From: Streptomyces sp. SID10853
Lineage (GTDB): Bacteria > Actinomycetota > Actinomycetes > Streptomycetales > Streptomycetaceae
DNA: 44,536 nt
Assembly: GCF_010548145.1 (NCBI RefSeq)
Contig: NZ_JAAGLN010000034.1
Coordinates: forward strand, 1 to 44,536
Direction: 5' to 3'
Shown here piece after piece: positions 23,274-31,407 of the stretch. The position numbers and the translations under genes were made by a program. The first letter of the stretch is position 1. Each line of letters opens with the position of its first letter. A model generated the notes under the pieces. That model made no database searches. It worked only from the letters and a program-made list of their open reading frames with translations, and had not been told where the DNA came from.

Positions 23274-24842
23274 CTACCGCTTCCGCCGCCACAGCACCGC
23301 CGACCCCGCGAGGACCACGCACCCGCCGAGCACACAGCCGACCACGAGGACCGTTCCCGGGCCGGAGCCGGCCTCGTCGGACACCGGCCCGAACGGGTCG
23401 AAGGTGCCCGTGTTGTTCGCGGCGTCCGGATCGGCGTGGTCCGCCTCCGTGTCACCGATCCTGAGCGCGGCCTTCGCCAGTCCGCTCCCCGCGGCCCCGC
23501 CCTTGCCCTTGCGCACCTCGAAGTCGAGGGTGGACGAACCGCCGGGCGCTGCCGCGTTCAGCGGGCAGGTGTAGGTGGACTCGTGGTGCCGGCAGACCGG
23601 CTCGAACTCGTCCTCGTCGATCTCCTCCATCGGCTCCTTGCGTACGTCGGTGCCCTCCGGCAGCGTGAGGACGAGTGTGGCGCCCCCACCGCCGTTCGCC
23701 CCGTGTGGATCGCCCGCGCCGTCGTTGCGCAGTCCCACCGTCAGCCGGCGGCCGCCACCATCCGCAGCGGAGAGCTCCGAAAGGAGCGCGTAGTCAGGGT
23801 GGTTGGCGATGCGCACCTTCGTCCAGACGTCCTTCGCCTCGCTGTACTTCCCGCTCCCGCCGCGCGCCCCACCCACCCGCGGGACGAGTGTGGCGCCGGT
23901 GCCCCTGCGCGAGGTGCCCGACGGAGTGGGCTCCGCCGTGGAGCGGGAGGAACCGTCGAGGCCGCCGTTGTCGGCGCCGCTGCCCAGGAGCGCGACGGTG
24001 GCCCGGAAGGAGGAGTACATCAGGCTGCGCGAGGCTCCGAGGACGAGCCAGTCGTCGACGTGTGCCTCATCTCCGGGTTCCAGGCGTACTCCGGGGAAGC
24101 GGCACAGCACGATCGTCGCGCCACCGTGGGACAGGTAGTCGCACGACCGCGAGCGACGGACCGGGGCCAGGCCCTCGTCGACCGTCGCGGTGACGGTGAA
24201 ACCGTCCGCGGGCAGCTCCCCGGTGTTGCGGACGCCGAGCGCGACAGCGTGCTCCTTGCCCGAGGCCACACGGAGGGTGTCCTGCTCGCGCAGGGCCAGG
24301 ACGGGGCCACCGACCTCGACGCGGGTGGTCACCCGGCTCACGTCTCCCCTCGCGTCACGGAAGCTGACGTGCAGTTCGCCCGTGTCCCCCGGCTTGCTCG
24401 CGGGCGCCGCGCGCGGCAGTGCACCGGCCCAGTCGGTCCAGCTGTCGTACGCCTCGCCGACATGGCAGACGACCCTCAGGTCCGTCCCGGAGCAGCCGTT
24501 GCCGTACTCCTTGAGTCGCAGCACGTCGGAGGAGTCCGTGACGTCCATGGTGAGCGTCGACCCGTTCTCCTCACCGCGCGGCACTCCTCTGTCGTAACTG
24601 ATGAGGATGTGCTTCTCGCGGTCGGGGCGCGGCTTCCCGCCGTAGGGGGCGACACGGAACGACGCGGGCGCCGTGAGCCCTGGCGCGTCGGAGCCTTCAT
24701 CGGCGAGGGCGGCGGTCGGCGGGAGTACGCCCGAGCCGAGCAGCGCCAGGACGCCGGCGAGCAGCGCGAGGACGAGCCGGGAGCCCCTCGGACGGGACGC
24801 AAGGGCGCGAAAGTGCGGAACAACAGCTTCTGCGGCGGCCAT
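23274..24842 (-). CDS. Secreted, membrane-anchored surface protein of unknown function
   Basis: A 522-residue protein with a signal peptide (basic start, hydrophobic LVLALLAGVLALLGSGVL, then PPTAALA), a large extracellular part and a C-terminal membrane helix (GTVLVVGCVLGGCVVLAGSA) ended by WRRKR. There is no LPXTG sorting motif. The outer part holds beta-rich segments of the DUF11/CARDB sort (HAVALGVRNTGELPADGFTV; LTVGLRNDGAGDP; DADPDAANNTGTF), joined by a Ser/Thr/Pro linker near 300. Probably a wall-spanning structural or adhesive protein. The ATG has no clear binding site; a GTG 27 bases upstream is possible. Confidence 0.8.
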   Translation of the reverse strand: MAAAEAVVPHFRALASRPRGSRLVLALLAGVLALLGSGVLPPTAALADEGSDAPGLTAPASFRVAPYGGKPRPDREKHILISYDRGVPRGEENGSTLTMDVTDSSDVLRLKEYGNGCSGTDLRVVCHVGEAYDSWTDWAGALPRAAPASKPGDTGELHVSFRDARGDVSRVTTRVEVGGPVLALREQDTLRVASGKEHAVALGVRNTGELPADGFTVTATVDEGLAPVRRSRSCDYLSHGGATIVLCRFPGVRLEPGDEAHVDDWLVLGASRSLMYSSFRATVALLGSGADNGGLDGSSRSTAEPTPSGTSRRGTGATLVPRVGGARGGSGKYSEAKDVWTKVRIANHPDYALLSELSAADGGGRRLTVGLRNDGAGDPHGANGGGGATLVLTLPEGTDVRKEPMEEIDEDEFEPVCRHHESTYTCPLNAAAPGGSSTLDFEVRKGKGGAAGSGLAKAALRIGDTEADHADPDAANNTGTFDPFGPVSDEAGSGPGTVLVVGCVLGGCVVLAGSAVLWRRKR

Positions 24843-24909
24843 CGTTCCAGTCGAACAGTCCACGCGCACGCCCAGGACACCCTGGGGTGACGGAACAACA
24901 ACGGTTCCG

Positions 24910-24939
24910 CCCGGGCGACGGTACTACCGGGTGCCCGGG
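24910..24939. terminator. Hairpin in gap before the surface-protein gene
   Basis: CCCGGGC (24910-24916) and GCCCGGG (24933-24939) with an inner CGGT/ACCG pair (24919-24922 / 24926-24929) form a two-part stem. It lies downstream of the leftward recombinase-fold gene and upstream of the surface-protein gene, so it may end the regulatory operon. Confidence 0.4.
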
Positions 24940-24964
24940 GAACGCTCGGCACCGCCGGGCGGGA

Positions 24965-25345
24965 TCACCTGGCCTCGACGCCCCTCGCCGACAGGGGCGC
25001 CCAGGTGTAGCGGACGCGGACGCCCTGGTCGCGGAGCCAGGCGGCCTCGCGATGGCGGAGTTCACGCGCGGACTCCGGGGCGATGGCGCTGGGCCAGCGG
25101 ACGAGTACCGCCGTGACATGGCCCGTCTGCGCCAGCTGTCTCACCCGCCGCCAGCCGCCTCGCCGGGCCGGGTCGGGCTCACCGTAGATGTCGGTGACGA
25201 CCTCGGCGATCGTCAGTCCGTGCTCCCGGGCGAACGTCTGGCCTTCTGTCTGCGCGCGCTGGGTGGCTTCCCCGCGCGCACCGCGGGCCCGGTCGGCGCA
25301 TACGTACAGCACGACGGGAGAAGCCGTTTCACCGTGGGGGGTCAT
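24965..25345 (-). CDS. Serine-recombinase-fold protein without catalytic motif
   Basis: A 126-residue protein similar to the N-terminal resolvase domain: VVLYVCADRARG at the position of Y-x-R-x-S, then RAQTEGQTFAREHGL, VVTDIYGEPDPARRGGWRRV and VTAVLVRWPSAIA. The active-site Ser and first Arg of resolvases are not kept (C-A-D), and there is no DNA-binding domain, so it should not recombine DNA. ATG 25345 has GAAGG 6 bases before it. A second possible start, ATG 25468, overlaps the stop of the upstream ATPase gene (TGATG) and would add 41 residues. Either way it is in operon with the ATPase. Function unknown, probably regulatory. Confidence 0.65.
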   Translation of the reverse strand: MTPHGETASPVVLYVCADRARGARGEATQRAQTEGQTFAREHGLTIAEVVTDIYGEPDPARRGGWRRVRQLAQTGHVTAVLVRWPSAIAPESARELRHREAAWLRDQGVRVRYTWAPLSARGVEAR

Positions 25346-25467
25346 GGGCGCCTTCTGGAGAGAGAGCGGGGAGGAGGGGTTCATCGCCGCGCGAAGGGGA
25401 CGCAGCGAGCCCCTGCGGTCGCTGCCGGCGAAGCCGTCGTGATCGGTGTCGTCCAGTGCCCAGGACA

Positions 25468-25926
25468 TCAGCAGGCTGCCGTCAGCTCTGCCCAGACGAC
25501 CTTGCCTTCGGCCCGCGTCGAGCGTGCGCAGCCCCAGCTGTCCGCGATCTGCTGGACGAGGAGCAGCCCCCGCCCGTTCTCCTCGCCCGGGCCCGCGCGA
25601 TGCTCGGGCGGGCCGACCGGAGCGCTGCACTCGTCGTGGAGCTCGATACGCAGGCGCCGCTCGTCGCCCGTCAGCGTGAGGCCGCACAGGACACGACCGC
25701 TGCCGGTGTGGAGTACGGCGTTCGTGATCAGCTCGGAGACCAGCAGCACCGCGTCGCAGCAGGTGTCCCCCGGCAGCTCCCACGCACGGAGCCGGTCACG
25801 CACGGTGTCGCGGGCTGATCTGGCGCTGGTACAGAGGGCGGGCAGACCGAACCAGTACTCCCGGCGCGGCACCGTCCGGGCTAACGGGAGGGCCGTGGCC
25901 GGGGCTGAGGGCGTGGAGAGAGTCAC
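25468..25926 (-). CDS. RsbW-like ATP-binding regulatory protein
   Basis: A 152-residue GHKL-fold protein resembling anti-sigma-factor kinases and the many stand-alone HATPase proteins of streptomycetes. N box DAVLLVSELITNAVLHTGSG (about 57-76), G1 region LRIELHDECSAPVG and G2 region GPGEENGRGLLLVQQIADSW. GTG chosen for GGAAGG 8 bases upstream; the longer frame begins with TTG. Such proteins may phosphorylate or bind anti-anti-sigma factors. Divergent from the XRE/DUF397 pair, a common arrangement in Streptomyces. Confidence 0.85.
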   Translation of the reverse strand: MTLSTPSAPATALPLARTVPRREYWFGLPALCTSARSARDTVRDRLRAWELPGDTCCDAVLLVSELITNAVLHTGSGRVLCGLTLTGDERRLRIELHDECSAPVGPPEHRAGPGEENGRGLLLVQQIADSWGCARSTRAEGKVVWAELTAAC

Positions 25927-26243
25927 GGATGTCGCCTTCCAGCGCCTGCCGGGGGGACGGGCGCGGTGAGGGGATGCGGGTTGCAACTCGAGCAGTGAGA
26001 GGCGCGTGCCGAGGCAAACACCCGGCGGCTGGGCACCGACGACACCATCGGCATCACGCTCCCCCTCCGGGCCGAATCCTGCGCCAGAACTGTGACTTGA
26101 CCGCTCACACAGCCACTATGCGCGTGATCGGACTCACCCTGCAACCGACTCCCTGATAATTTCAGCAGCACGGCTATCAGTATGGCTTCCACATCAAGTG
26201 GGTGTCAGAATGGGAGCGTTGACAGACCCTCAGGAGGTTGGGC
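25927..26243. promoter_or_regulatory. Divergent promoter gap of ATPase and XRE genes
   Basis: 317 bases without a gene. The right part is AT-richer than its surroundings and has GATAAT at 26155-26160, close to a -10 consensus, followed by CTATCAG. TTGACC at 26097-26102 could be a -35 box, but its spacing to a good -10 is not ideal. No hairpin or small gene seen. Confidence 0.4.
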
Positions 26244-27113
26244 GTGAGCGAAGCCCGTTCCGGCAGCACCAGCGCGCCGACGGTCCTGCGCATGATCCTC
26301 GGCCGCCGGCTGCAGGAAATGCGGATCGGCGCCGGTGCCTCGCTGGAGGACGCGGCAAAGGCGCTGCGCGTGAAGACCCTGACGATCCGCCGGCTGGAGA
26401 AGGCCGAGGTCGCGCTGAAGCCTCTCTACGTGGAGAAGCTCCTGGAGACCTTCGGCGCGGACCGCCAGGAGATCGACGAGTTCGTCGACCTGGCCGAGCA
26501 GGCCAACAAGCCCGGCTGGTGGCACTCCTATCGCGATGCGGTCCCCAGCTGGTTCACCGCCTACGTCAGCCTGGAAGCCGGCGCCAAGACCCTCCGTACG
26601 TACGAACCCCAGTACGTCACCGGCCTTCTGCAGACCCCCGACTACGCGCACGCCGTGCTGCGCGGCGGGCTGCCGAACGGCAGCGAGGAAGAGCTCACAC
26701 GCCGCGTGGAGCTGCGGCTGCGCCGCCAGAGCCTGCTGGAGCGGGAGGACGCTCCCACGCTGTGGGTGGTCATGGAGGAAGCCGTCCTGCACCGGACGGT
26801 GGGCAGCCCCGAGGTGATGCGGGAGCAGCTGGAGCGGCTCCTGGACATCACCGAACTCCCGCACGTCAGCCTGGACATCGTGCCCTTCACGGCGGGTGCG
26901 CACATCGGAGCGTGCGCACCTTTCACGTATTTCCGCTTCGAGGAACCCGAGCTGCCGGACATCGTCTACAGCGAACTCCTGTCCGCCGCCGTCTATCTCG
27001 ACCAGCGCGCGGATGTCGTCTCCCATCTCGAGGCACACTCCCGTATGTCGCTGCAGACGTCGTCCGATGACAGCAAGGCGCTCTTGAACCGCATGCGCAA
27101 GGAGTACTCATGA
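26244..27113 (+). CDS. XRE-family regulator with DUF5753
   Basis: A 289-residue protein: N-terminal helix-turn-helix (ILGRRLQEMRIGAGASLEDA then AKALRVKTLTIRRLEKAEV, about residues 18-56) and the large C-terminal DUF5753 region (WWHSYRDAVPSWFTAYVSLE, ETGL-like VTGLLQTPDYA, VVMEEAVLHRTVG, VDIVPF-like region). AGGAGG stands 6 bases before the GTG. The stop overlaps the DUF397 gene by the ATGA pattern. Streptomycetes carry dozens of such XRE/DUF397 pairs, similar to the WhiJ/BldB-type developmental system; target unknown. Confidence 0.93.
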   Translation: MSEARSGSTSAPTVLRMILGRRLQEMRIGAGASLEDAAKALRVKTLTIRRLEKAEVALKPLYVEKLLETFGADRQEIDEFVDLAEQANKPGWWHSYRDAVPSWFTAYVSLEAGAKTLRTYEPQYVTGLLQTPDYAHAVLRGGLPNGSEEELTRRVELRLRRQSLLEREDAPTLWVVMEEAVLHRTVGSPEVMREQLERLLDITELPHVSLDIVPFTAGAHIGACAPFTYFRFEEPELPDIVYSELLSAAVYLDQRADVVSHLEAHSRMSLQTSSDDSKALLNRMRKEYS

Positions 27114-27361
27114 CGGTCACCGACGGGAGCATCTACAACGGCATGCCGGCGCGCGAGCTCGGCGAACAGGGCTGGGAACGCCCGTGGAGCGGGCCGAACG
27201 GCGGCCAGTGCGTCGAGACGAAGCAACTCACGGACGGCCGTGTGGCCGTCCGGCAGTCGACCGACCCGGCCGGGCCGGCGCTGATCTACACGCCGGAGGA
27301 GATCGGCGCCTTCGTCCGCGGGGTCAAGGAGGGTCTGGCCGATCACCTGGCCGCCGGGTGA
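27110..27361 (+). CDS. DUF397 protein
   Basis: An 83-residue protein of the DUF397 family: WERPWSGPNGGQCVETKQL, then VAVRQSTDPAGPALIYTPEE and IGAFVRGVKEG. This is the usual small partner of the XRE/DUF5753 protein, and the two reading frames overlap at ATGA, so they are made together. It is thought to antagonise or modulate the regulator. Confidence 0.93.
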   Translation: MTVTDGSIYNGMPARELGEQGWERPWSGPNGGQCVETKQLTDGRVAVRQSTDPAGPALIYTPEEIGAFVRGVKEGLADHLAAG

Positions 27362-27449
27362 ACCGACGGCGGGCAAGAGGGACAAGGACACCGACACCGG
27401 TCCCGTACCTGGCTTCCGGGCCGACAGACAGACAGATGAAGGGGAGAAC

Positions 27450-28268
27450 ATGACCACCAGGCAGGCCGGCCGGGATCTCGACACGAGCAGGGCGCACTCG
27501 GCCCGGATGTACGACTACTTCCTCGGTGGCAAGGACCACTTCGAAGTCGACAAGGAAGCGGCCCTGGTCGCGGCCGAGGCCCACCCCGGTCTCTACGTGA
27601 CCGCCCGCGAGAACCGGGCGTTCATGCAGCGGGCCACCAAGGTGCTGGCGCAGGAGCACGGCATCCGCCAGTGGCTCGACATCGGCACGGGCATCCCCAC
27701 CGAGCCCAACCTGCACCAGATCGCCCAGTCCGTGGTGCCCGAGGCCCGCGTCGTGTACGCCGACAACGACCCGCTCGTCCTCAAGTACGCCGAACGCCTG
27801 ATGCGCAGTACGACACAGGGCCGCACGGCCTACGTCGAGGCCGACGCCACCGACCCCGACGCGCTGATGAGCGCCGTGGAGGACTCGGGCGTCCTGGACT
27901 TCGACCAGCCCATCGCCCTCTCCCTCAACGCTCTGATGCACTTCATCACCGACCCGCACGACCCGTACAGCATCGTCCGCCGGCTGCTGGACCCGCTCCC
28001 GGCGGGCAGCGCGCTCGCCATGAACCACTGCACGCCGGACTTCGACCCCGACACCTGGAACCATGTCGCGGAGGTCTACACCAACTCCGGGACGCCGGTG
28101 AAGTTCCGTTCGCACAGCGACGTCGGCCGCTTCTTCGACGGGCTCGACCTGATCGCCCCCGGCATCTGCTGCTGCCACCGCTGGCGGGCCGCCGAACCGG
28201 CCGCGGGCGAGCCGGAGATCGCGGACGCCCAGATCAGCCTGCTGGCGGGCGTGGGCATCAAACGCTAG
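27450..28268 (+). CDS. SAM-dependent methyltransferase (DUF574 / methyltransf_19 type)
   Basis: A 272-residue protein of a family much expanded in actinomycetes. Family start ARMYDYFLGGKDHFEVDKEA, SAM site WLDIGTGIPTEPNLH (about 73-87), acidic strand end VVYADNDPLVLKYA, and LSLNALMHFI. GGGGAG stands 5 bases before ATG. It follows the XRE/DUF397 pair by 88 bases, a frequent linkage. Its substrate is unknown. Confidence 0.9.
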   Translation: MTTRQAGRDLDTSRAHSARMYDYFLGGKDHFEVDKEAALVAAEAHPGLYVTARENRAFMQRATKVLAQEHGIRQWLDIGTGIPTEPNLHQIAQSVVPEARVVYADNDPLVLKYAERLMRSTTQGRTAYVEADATDPDALMSAVEDSGVLDFDQPIALSLNALMHFITDPHDPYSIVRRLLDPLPAGSALAMNHCTPDFDPDTWNHVAEVYTNSGTPVKFRSHSDVGRFFDGLDLIAPGICCCHRWRAAEPAAGEPEIADAQISLLAGVGIKR

Positions 28269-28346
28269 CCGGAACGGCCGGACTCTCGGCCGGCCAGCCG
28301 GCTGGGGCCCCGGCTGGATGCTGACCGGGCTCCGAGGCCGAGCACC

Positions 28347-28378
28347 GGCAGCCCCTGGCGGTGAGGCCAGGGGCTGCC
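28347..28378 (+). terminator. Terminator hairpin after DUF574 methyltransferase
   Basis: A perfect 13-bp stem, GGCAGCCCCTGGC (28347-28359) with its complement (28366-28378), and a 6-base loop. It lies 78 bases after the methyltransferase stop and before the leaderless glyoxalase gene. No T-run, as usual in high-GC actinomycetes. Confidence 0.75.
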
Positions 28379-28466
28379 TCGCCGCCGGGCGTCCCCTCAG
28401 GAGCCTGCTCCCGGCCAGGACACGTCCACGCTGCCGGCGTTCCCGCCTCCTGCCGGACACGGCCCA

Positions 28467-28472
28467 TAGGCT
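28467..28472 (+). promoter_or_regulatory. Leaderless -10 box (TAGGCT) of glyoxalase 1
   Basis: TAGGCT ends 7 bases before the ATG at 28480, the exact spacing expected if transcription starts at the A of the start codon. No ribosome binding site is present. The same layout precedes the glyoxalase at 29766. Confidence 0.55.
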
Positions 28473-28479
28473 CCGGCGC

Positions 28480-28929
28480 ATGAACATTCTCTTCATCACG
28501 AGTACGGCGGTCGTGGTCGCGGATCCGCCGCAGAGCCGCAGACTCTTCGTCGAGGCCCTCGGCCTCCCGCTGGAGGGTGAGGGCGACGGCTACTACTCCA
28601 GCGGGAACATCCCGGGCAGCAAGCACTTCGGTGTGTGGCCGCTTTCGCAGGCGGCCGAGGCGTGCTTCGGCACGCCGACGTGGCCCGCCGGCCGGGTGGT
28701 CCCCCAGGCGTCGATCGAGTTCGAGGTCGAGGACGCGGACGCTGTCGCAGCGGCGGGTGACGAGCTTGAGCGCGCGGGCTTCACATCGCTGCATCCAGCC
28801 CGTACGGAGCCGTGGGGACAGACAGTGACCCGGGTCCTCACGGACGACGGCTTGATCGTCGGCATCTCCTACGCTCCCGTACTGCACGACGAACCGCACG
28901 ACGAACCGCACGACGAGGAGTCGGCCTGA
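28480..28929 (+). CDS. Glyoxalase/bleomycin-resistance (VOC) fold protein 1
   Basis: A 149-residue single-domain VOC protein: STAVVVADPPQSRRLFVEAL, then GSKHFGVWPLSQAAEACFG, VEDADAVAAAGDELERAG, EPWGQTVTRVLTDDGLIVGI. Proteins of this type bind a metal and small electrophiles or antibiotics. The C-terminus carries a run of HDEPHDEPHDEE made by a 12-base tandem repeat, unusual for the family and a possible metal-binding tail. Start chosen by the leaderless promoter. Substrate unknown. Confidence 0.85.
   Translation: MNILFITSTAVVVADPPQSRRLFVEALGLPLEGEGDGYYSSGNIPGSKHFGVWPLSQAAEACFGTPTWPAGRVVPQASIEFEVEDADAVAAAGDELERAGFTSLHPARTEPWGQTVTRVLTDDGLIVGISYAPVLHDEPHDEPHDEESA
28885..28917 (+). repeat. 12-base tandem repeat (CACGACGAACCG) in glyoxalase 1 tail
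   Basis: Two full and one partial copy of CACGACGAACCG, coding H-D-E-P units at the C-terminus. In frame, so copy changes would only lengthen or shorten the acidic/His tail. Confidence 0.8.
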
Positions 28930-28964
28930 GCGCCCGGTCGCGCCTCGTACCGTTCAGCTGCGGC

Positions 28965-29639
28965 TCAGCTCACGAACTCCCTTTCCCCGTAACGCACTTC
29001 GACCGTGTTCCAGTCGACACCGAGGTTCTTCGTGAACTTCTCGGCCAGCGACAGATCCGCCCGCGGGACGACGAGGACGAGCCGTCCGCCGAGGGTGACT
29101 GAACCGCCCCCCAGCTTGTCGCGGGCCTCGGGGTCCGCGACCAGCGCGTCATGCAGCCGGGTGGCACTGACACCGGAAGCCTGGATTTCGGCCGCGTCGG
29201 TCTCCGGCGAGGTACGCGGCAGGCAGCGGAAGGTCAGCACCGACTCCTGGTGGTACTGCTTGGCGATGACGCCCGCGATGTGGTGCAGCCCGTCCCGGCC
29301 GGCCCTGTTGATGTCGAACTCACGGGAGCGCTCGTAGGTGGCCTGCTTGAGGTCGCCGGACCAGAAGATCCCGTCGAGCAGCTCCGATGCGCCGGGCCGC
29401 GCGCCGTTGGCATGGATGATCCCGCGCACCTCGTGATCAAAACGCGTCAGGCGGGTCTTGAGACGGGGGTCGGCCGGATCCGTGATGACCGCGGTGTTGT
29501 TCGTGGCGAAGACCTCCCCCGCCGGGCAACCACGAGCTGCCGCGCTCGCCGGTGTGCCTCCCGCGCCCGCGACGCCGAGCGTCAGGGCGGAGACGGTGAT
29601 CAGAACGCGCAACTGCCGCGCTGCGGTGGTTTTTCTCAT
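28965..29639 (-). CDS. Secreted protein of unknown function
   Basis: A 224-residue protein with a clear signal peptide (MRKTTAARQLRVLITVSALT then LGVAGAGGTPASAAA; cleavage near residue 34). The mature part has two Cys (RGCPAGEVFATNN and LTFRCLPRT) that may pair, and segments such as [35 protein letters not shown] and LVVPRADLSLAEKFTKNLGV. No family recognised. ATG 29639 is chosen because the signal peptide begins there; an upstream ATG would add 16 residues. Convergent with glyoxalase 1. Confidence 0.75.
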   Translation of the reverse strand: MRKTTAARQLRVLITVSALTLGVAGAGGTPASAAARGCPAGEVFATNNTAVITDPADPRLKTRLTRFDHEVRGIIHANGARPGASELLDGIFWSGDLKQATYERSREFDINRAGRDGLHHIAGVIAKQYHQESVLTFRCLPRTSPETDAAEIQASGVSATRLHDALVADPEARDKLGGGSVTLGGRLVLVVPRADLSLAEKFTKNLGVDWNTVEVRYGEREFVS

Positions 29640-29752
29640 ACGGTGATCAACGATCTCCGGCAGAGTCCGTTGCGTCCGCCGCGACATCTGTGGGCCACCA
29701 CCCGGCGCGGCGCGTCGCCTCCGGCAAACCGGAGGTGGCTCACCGCGGTCCA

Positions 29753-29758
29753 TATGCT
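29753..29758 (+). promoter_or_regulatory. Leaderless -10 box (TATGCT) of glyoxalase 2
   Basis: TATGCT ends 7 bases before the ATG at 29766, as in glyoxalase 1, and there is no ribosome binding site. It supports translation from a leaderless mRNA and fixes the start. Confidence 0.55.
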
Positions 29759-29765
29759 CGGTGGC

Positions 29766-30206
29766 ATGACTATTCAGCGAATGGACAATGTCGGCATCGT
29801 CGTTGACGACCTGGAAGCGGCGGTCGCGTTCTTCACCGACCTCGGCATGGAGCTGGAAGGCAGAGGACAGGTCGAAGGCGTCTGGGCGGACCAAACCGTC
29901 GGGCTCGACGGCATCCGGAGCGACATCGCCATGATGCGGACCCCGGACGGCCACAGCAAGCTTGAGCTGTCCAAATACCACACCCCGGCCGCGTCCGCCG
30001 CCGAGCCGGCGAACCCGCCGCCCAACACACTGGGCCTGCACCGCGTCATGTTCGCCGTCGACGACATCGACGCCACCCTCGCCCGCCTGCGGCCCCACGG
30101 GGCCGAACTCCTCGGCGAGGTGGCGCAGTACGAGAGCTTCTACCGGCTCTGCTACCTCCGGGGCCCGGCGGGCATCATCGTCGCCCTGGCCGAACAGATC
30201 GGCTGA
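29766..30206 (+). CDS. Glyoxalase (VOC) fold protein 2
   Basis: A 146-residue VOC protein of the lactoylglutathione-lyase-like sort: MDNVGIVVDDLEAAVAFFTD, LGMELEGRG, MMRTPDGHSKLELSKYH, LGLHRVMFAVDDIDATLARL and YLRGPAGIIVALAEQIG. Potential metal ligands are Glu (LEL), His (LHRV) and Glu (LAEQ). Close in type to small enzymes that act on glyoxals or bind drugs. Function not known. Confidence 0.88.
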   Translation: MTIQRMDNVGIVVDDLEAAVAFFTDLGMELEGRGQVEGVWADQTVGLDGIRSDIAMMRTPDGHSKLELSKYHTPAASAAEPANPPPNTLGLHRVMFAVDDIDATLARLRPHGAELLGEVAQYESFYRLCYLRGPAGIIVALAEQIG

Positions 30207-30281
30207 CGCCGGTCACCGGGCCGCCGGTCGGCCGACTGCTGGAACGAAGAACGAAGAGCAACCGTCCGTACCGACGGCCAC

Positions 30282-30325
30282 TGAGCCGGCCGGCGCAGAG
30301 CCTGACTTCCGGAGCCGCCGGCTCA
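30282..30325. terminator. Inverted repeat between converging genes
   Basis: TGAGCCGGC (30282-30290) and GCCGGCTCA (30317-30325) are perfect 9-base arms with a long (26-base) loop, in the gap between glyoxalase 2 and the leftward methyltransferase, whose stop lies in the right arm. A weak bidirectional terminator is possible. Confidence 0.35.
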
Positions 30326-31114
30326 GCCCGGCTTGACCGCCAGCGTCGCAAAATAGTTCGACATGTACTGAGCGGATGCGTCGGATTGGTGCGGTGCTTC
30401 CGCGAAGCCGGTGAGGACGAACCCGGCGGCGAGTTGCCCGCCGATCTGGCCGGTGAGGGTGTGGCTGTATTCAAGAGGGGCATCCGCACCGAACTTCGCG
30501 GCGCGTTCCTCGGCGGAGTACTGCGTGACGTCGCTGTAGGGCAGCTTGTGTACGACGACCAGCTCACCGCGCTCGTCGAGTGCCTCGTGGTCGAACAAGT
30601 ACCCATCAGGGTTGAGGAAGCCCGCGAGCAGGGTTCCGCCCGGCCGCAGGGTGCGGAAGCACTCACGCCACACCGCTGCCAAGTCCGGTACGAACAGGTT
30701 GGAGACCGGATGGAACACGACGTCGAATGCTGCGTCGCCGAAGGCGCTGAGGTCGCGCATGTCGCCCAGGACGGTGCGCAGTTCGAGTCCGTCGCGCGCC
30801 GCCACCATCCGGTCCTGGCCGAGCTGGCGGGGAGAGTTGTCGAATACGGTGACCCTCGCCCCCGCGGCGGCGAGGATCGGGCCCTGCTGGCCGCCGCCGG
30901 AGGCCAGGCACAACACGTCCTTGCCGGTCAGGTCCGGCGGCAGCCAGGAGCGGTCGACCGGCTCACGCCCGATGAGAACGATCGACCAGTCGCCCCTGCG
31001 GGCGCGCTCGACGTCCTCGGCGCTCACCGGCCTCGTCCACTCGTTGCCCTCCTGGACACACTTGTCCCAGGCCGCCCGATTGTGGGCAACGGGGTCGACA
31101 CCCATGTCCTGCAC
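30323..31114 (-). CDS. Class I SAM-dependent methyltransferase
   Basis: A 263-residue methyltransferase: NRAAWDKCVQEGNEWTRPVS near the start, SAM loop VLCLASGGGQQGPILAAAGA (about 68-87), VTVFDNSPRQLGQDRMVA, DMRDLSAFGDAAFDVVFHPV and FRTLRPGGTLLAGFLNPDG. The pattern A-S-G-G-G-Q-Q is typical of a group of UbiE/ARSM-like small-molecule methyltransferases. GTG 31114 chosen for GGAG 6 bases upstream. Substrate unknown. Confidence 0.88.
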   Translation of the reverse strand: MQDMGVDPVAHNRAAWDKCVQEGNEWTRPVSAEDVERARRGDWSIVLIGREPVDRSWLPPDLTGKDVLCLASGGGQQGPILAAAGARVTVFDNSPRQLGQDRMVAARDGLELRTVLGDMRDLSAFGDAAFDVVFHPVSNLFVPDLAAVWRECFRTLRPGGTLLAGFLNPDGYLFDHEALDERGELVVVHKLPYSDVTQYSAEERAAKFGADAPLEYSHTLTGQIGGQLAAGFVLTGFAEAPHQSDASAQYMSNYFATLAVKPG

Positions 31115-31407
31115 GGCCAACTCCCTGCTCCAGCCAGGCGGACACCTGCGGTACTGACAGTCCGGTGCCGCCAGCCAACACCGTTGCGGGGTGCGGGCTC
31201 AACCGGTTTTGCGGGCATCCGGGTGCGCACGAGTCCGAGCGTCAGCCGTCACCGGGCGTGCTGCCTCGGCCCCGGACGGCGTACACCGTCCGCCCGCCCG
31301 TCCGTCCTGCCGCCGGCCGTGCCGGGCGTAGAAGCGCTGCGCACGGGTGTGGGACGCCCAGCACTCCTGTACGCACTCGGTGGTTCCTGAGCGGGCCGGC
31401 GCGCCGC

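Noticed and set aside
24887..25969. Rightward open frame opposite the ATPase and recombinase-fold genes
   Set aside because: Antisense shadow; no motif, no start signal, and the opposite strand has clear families.
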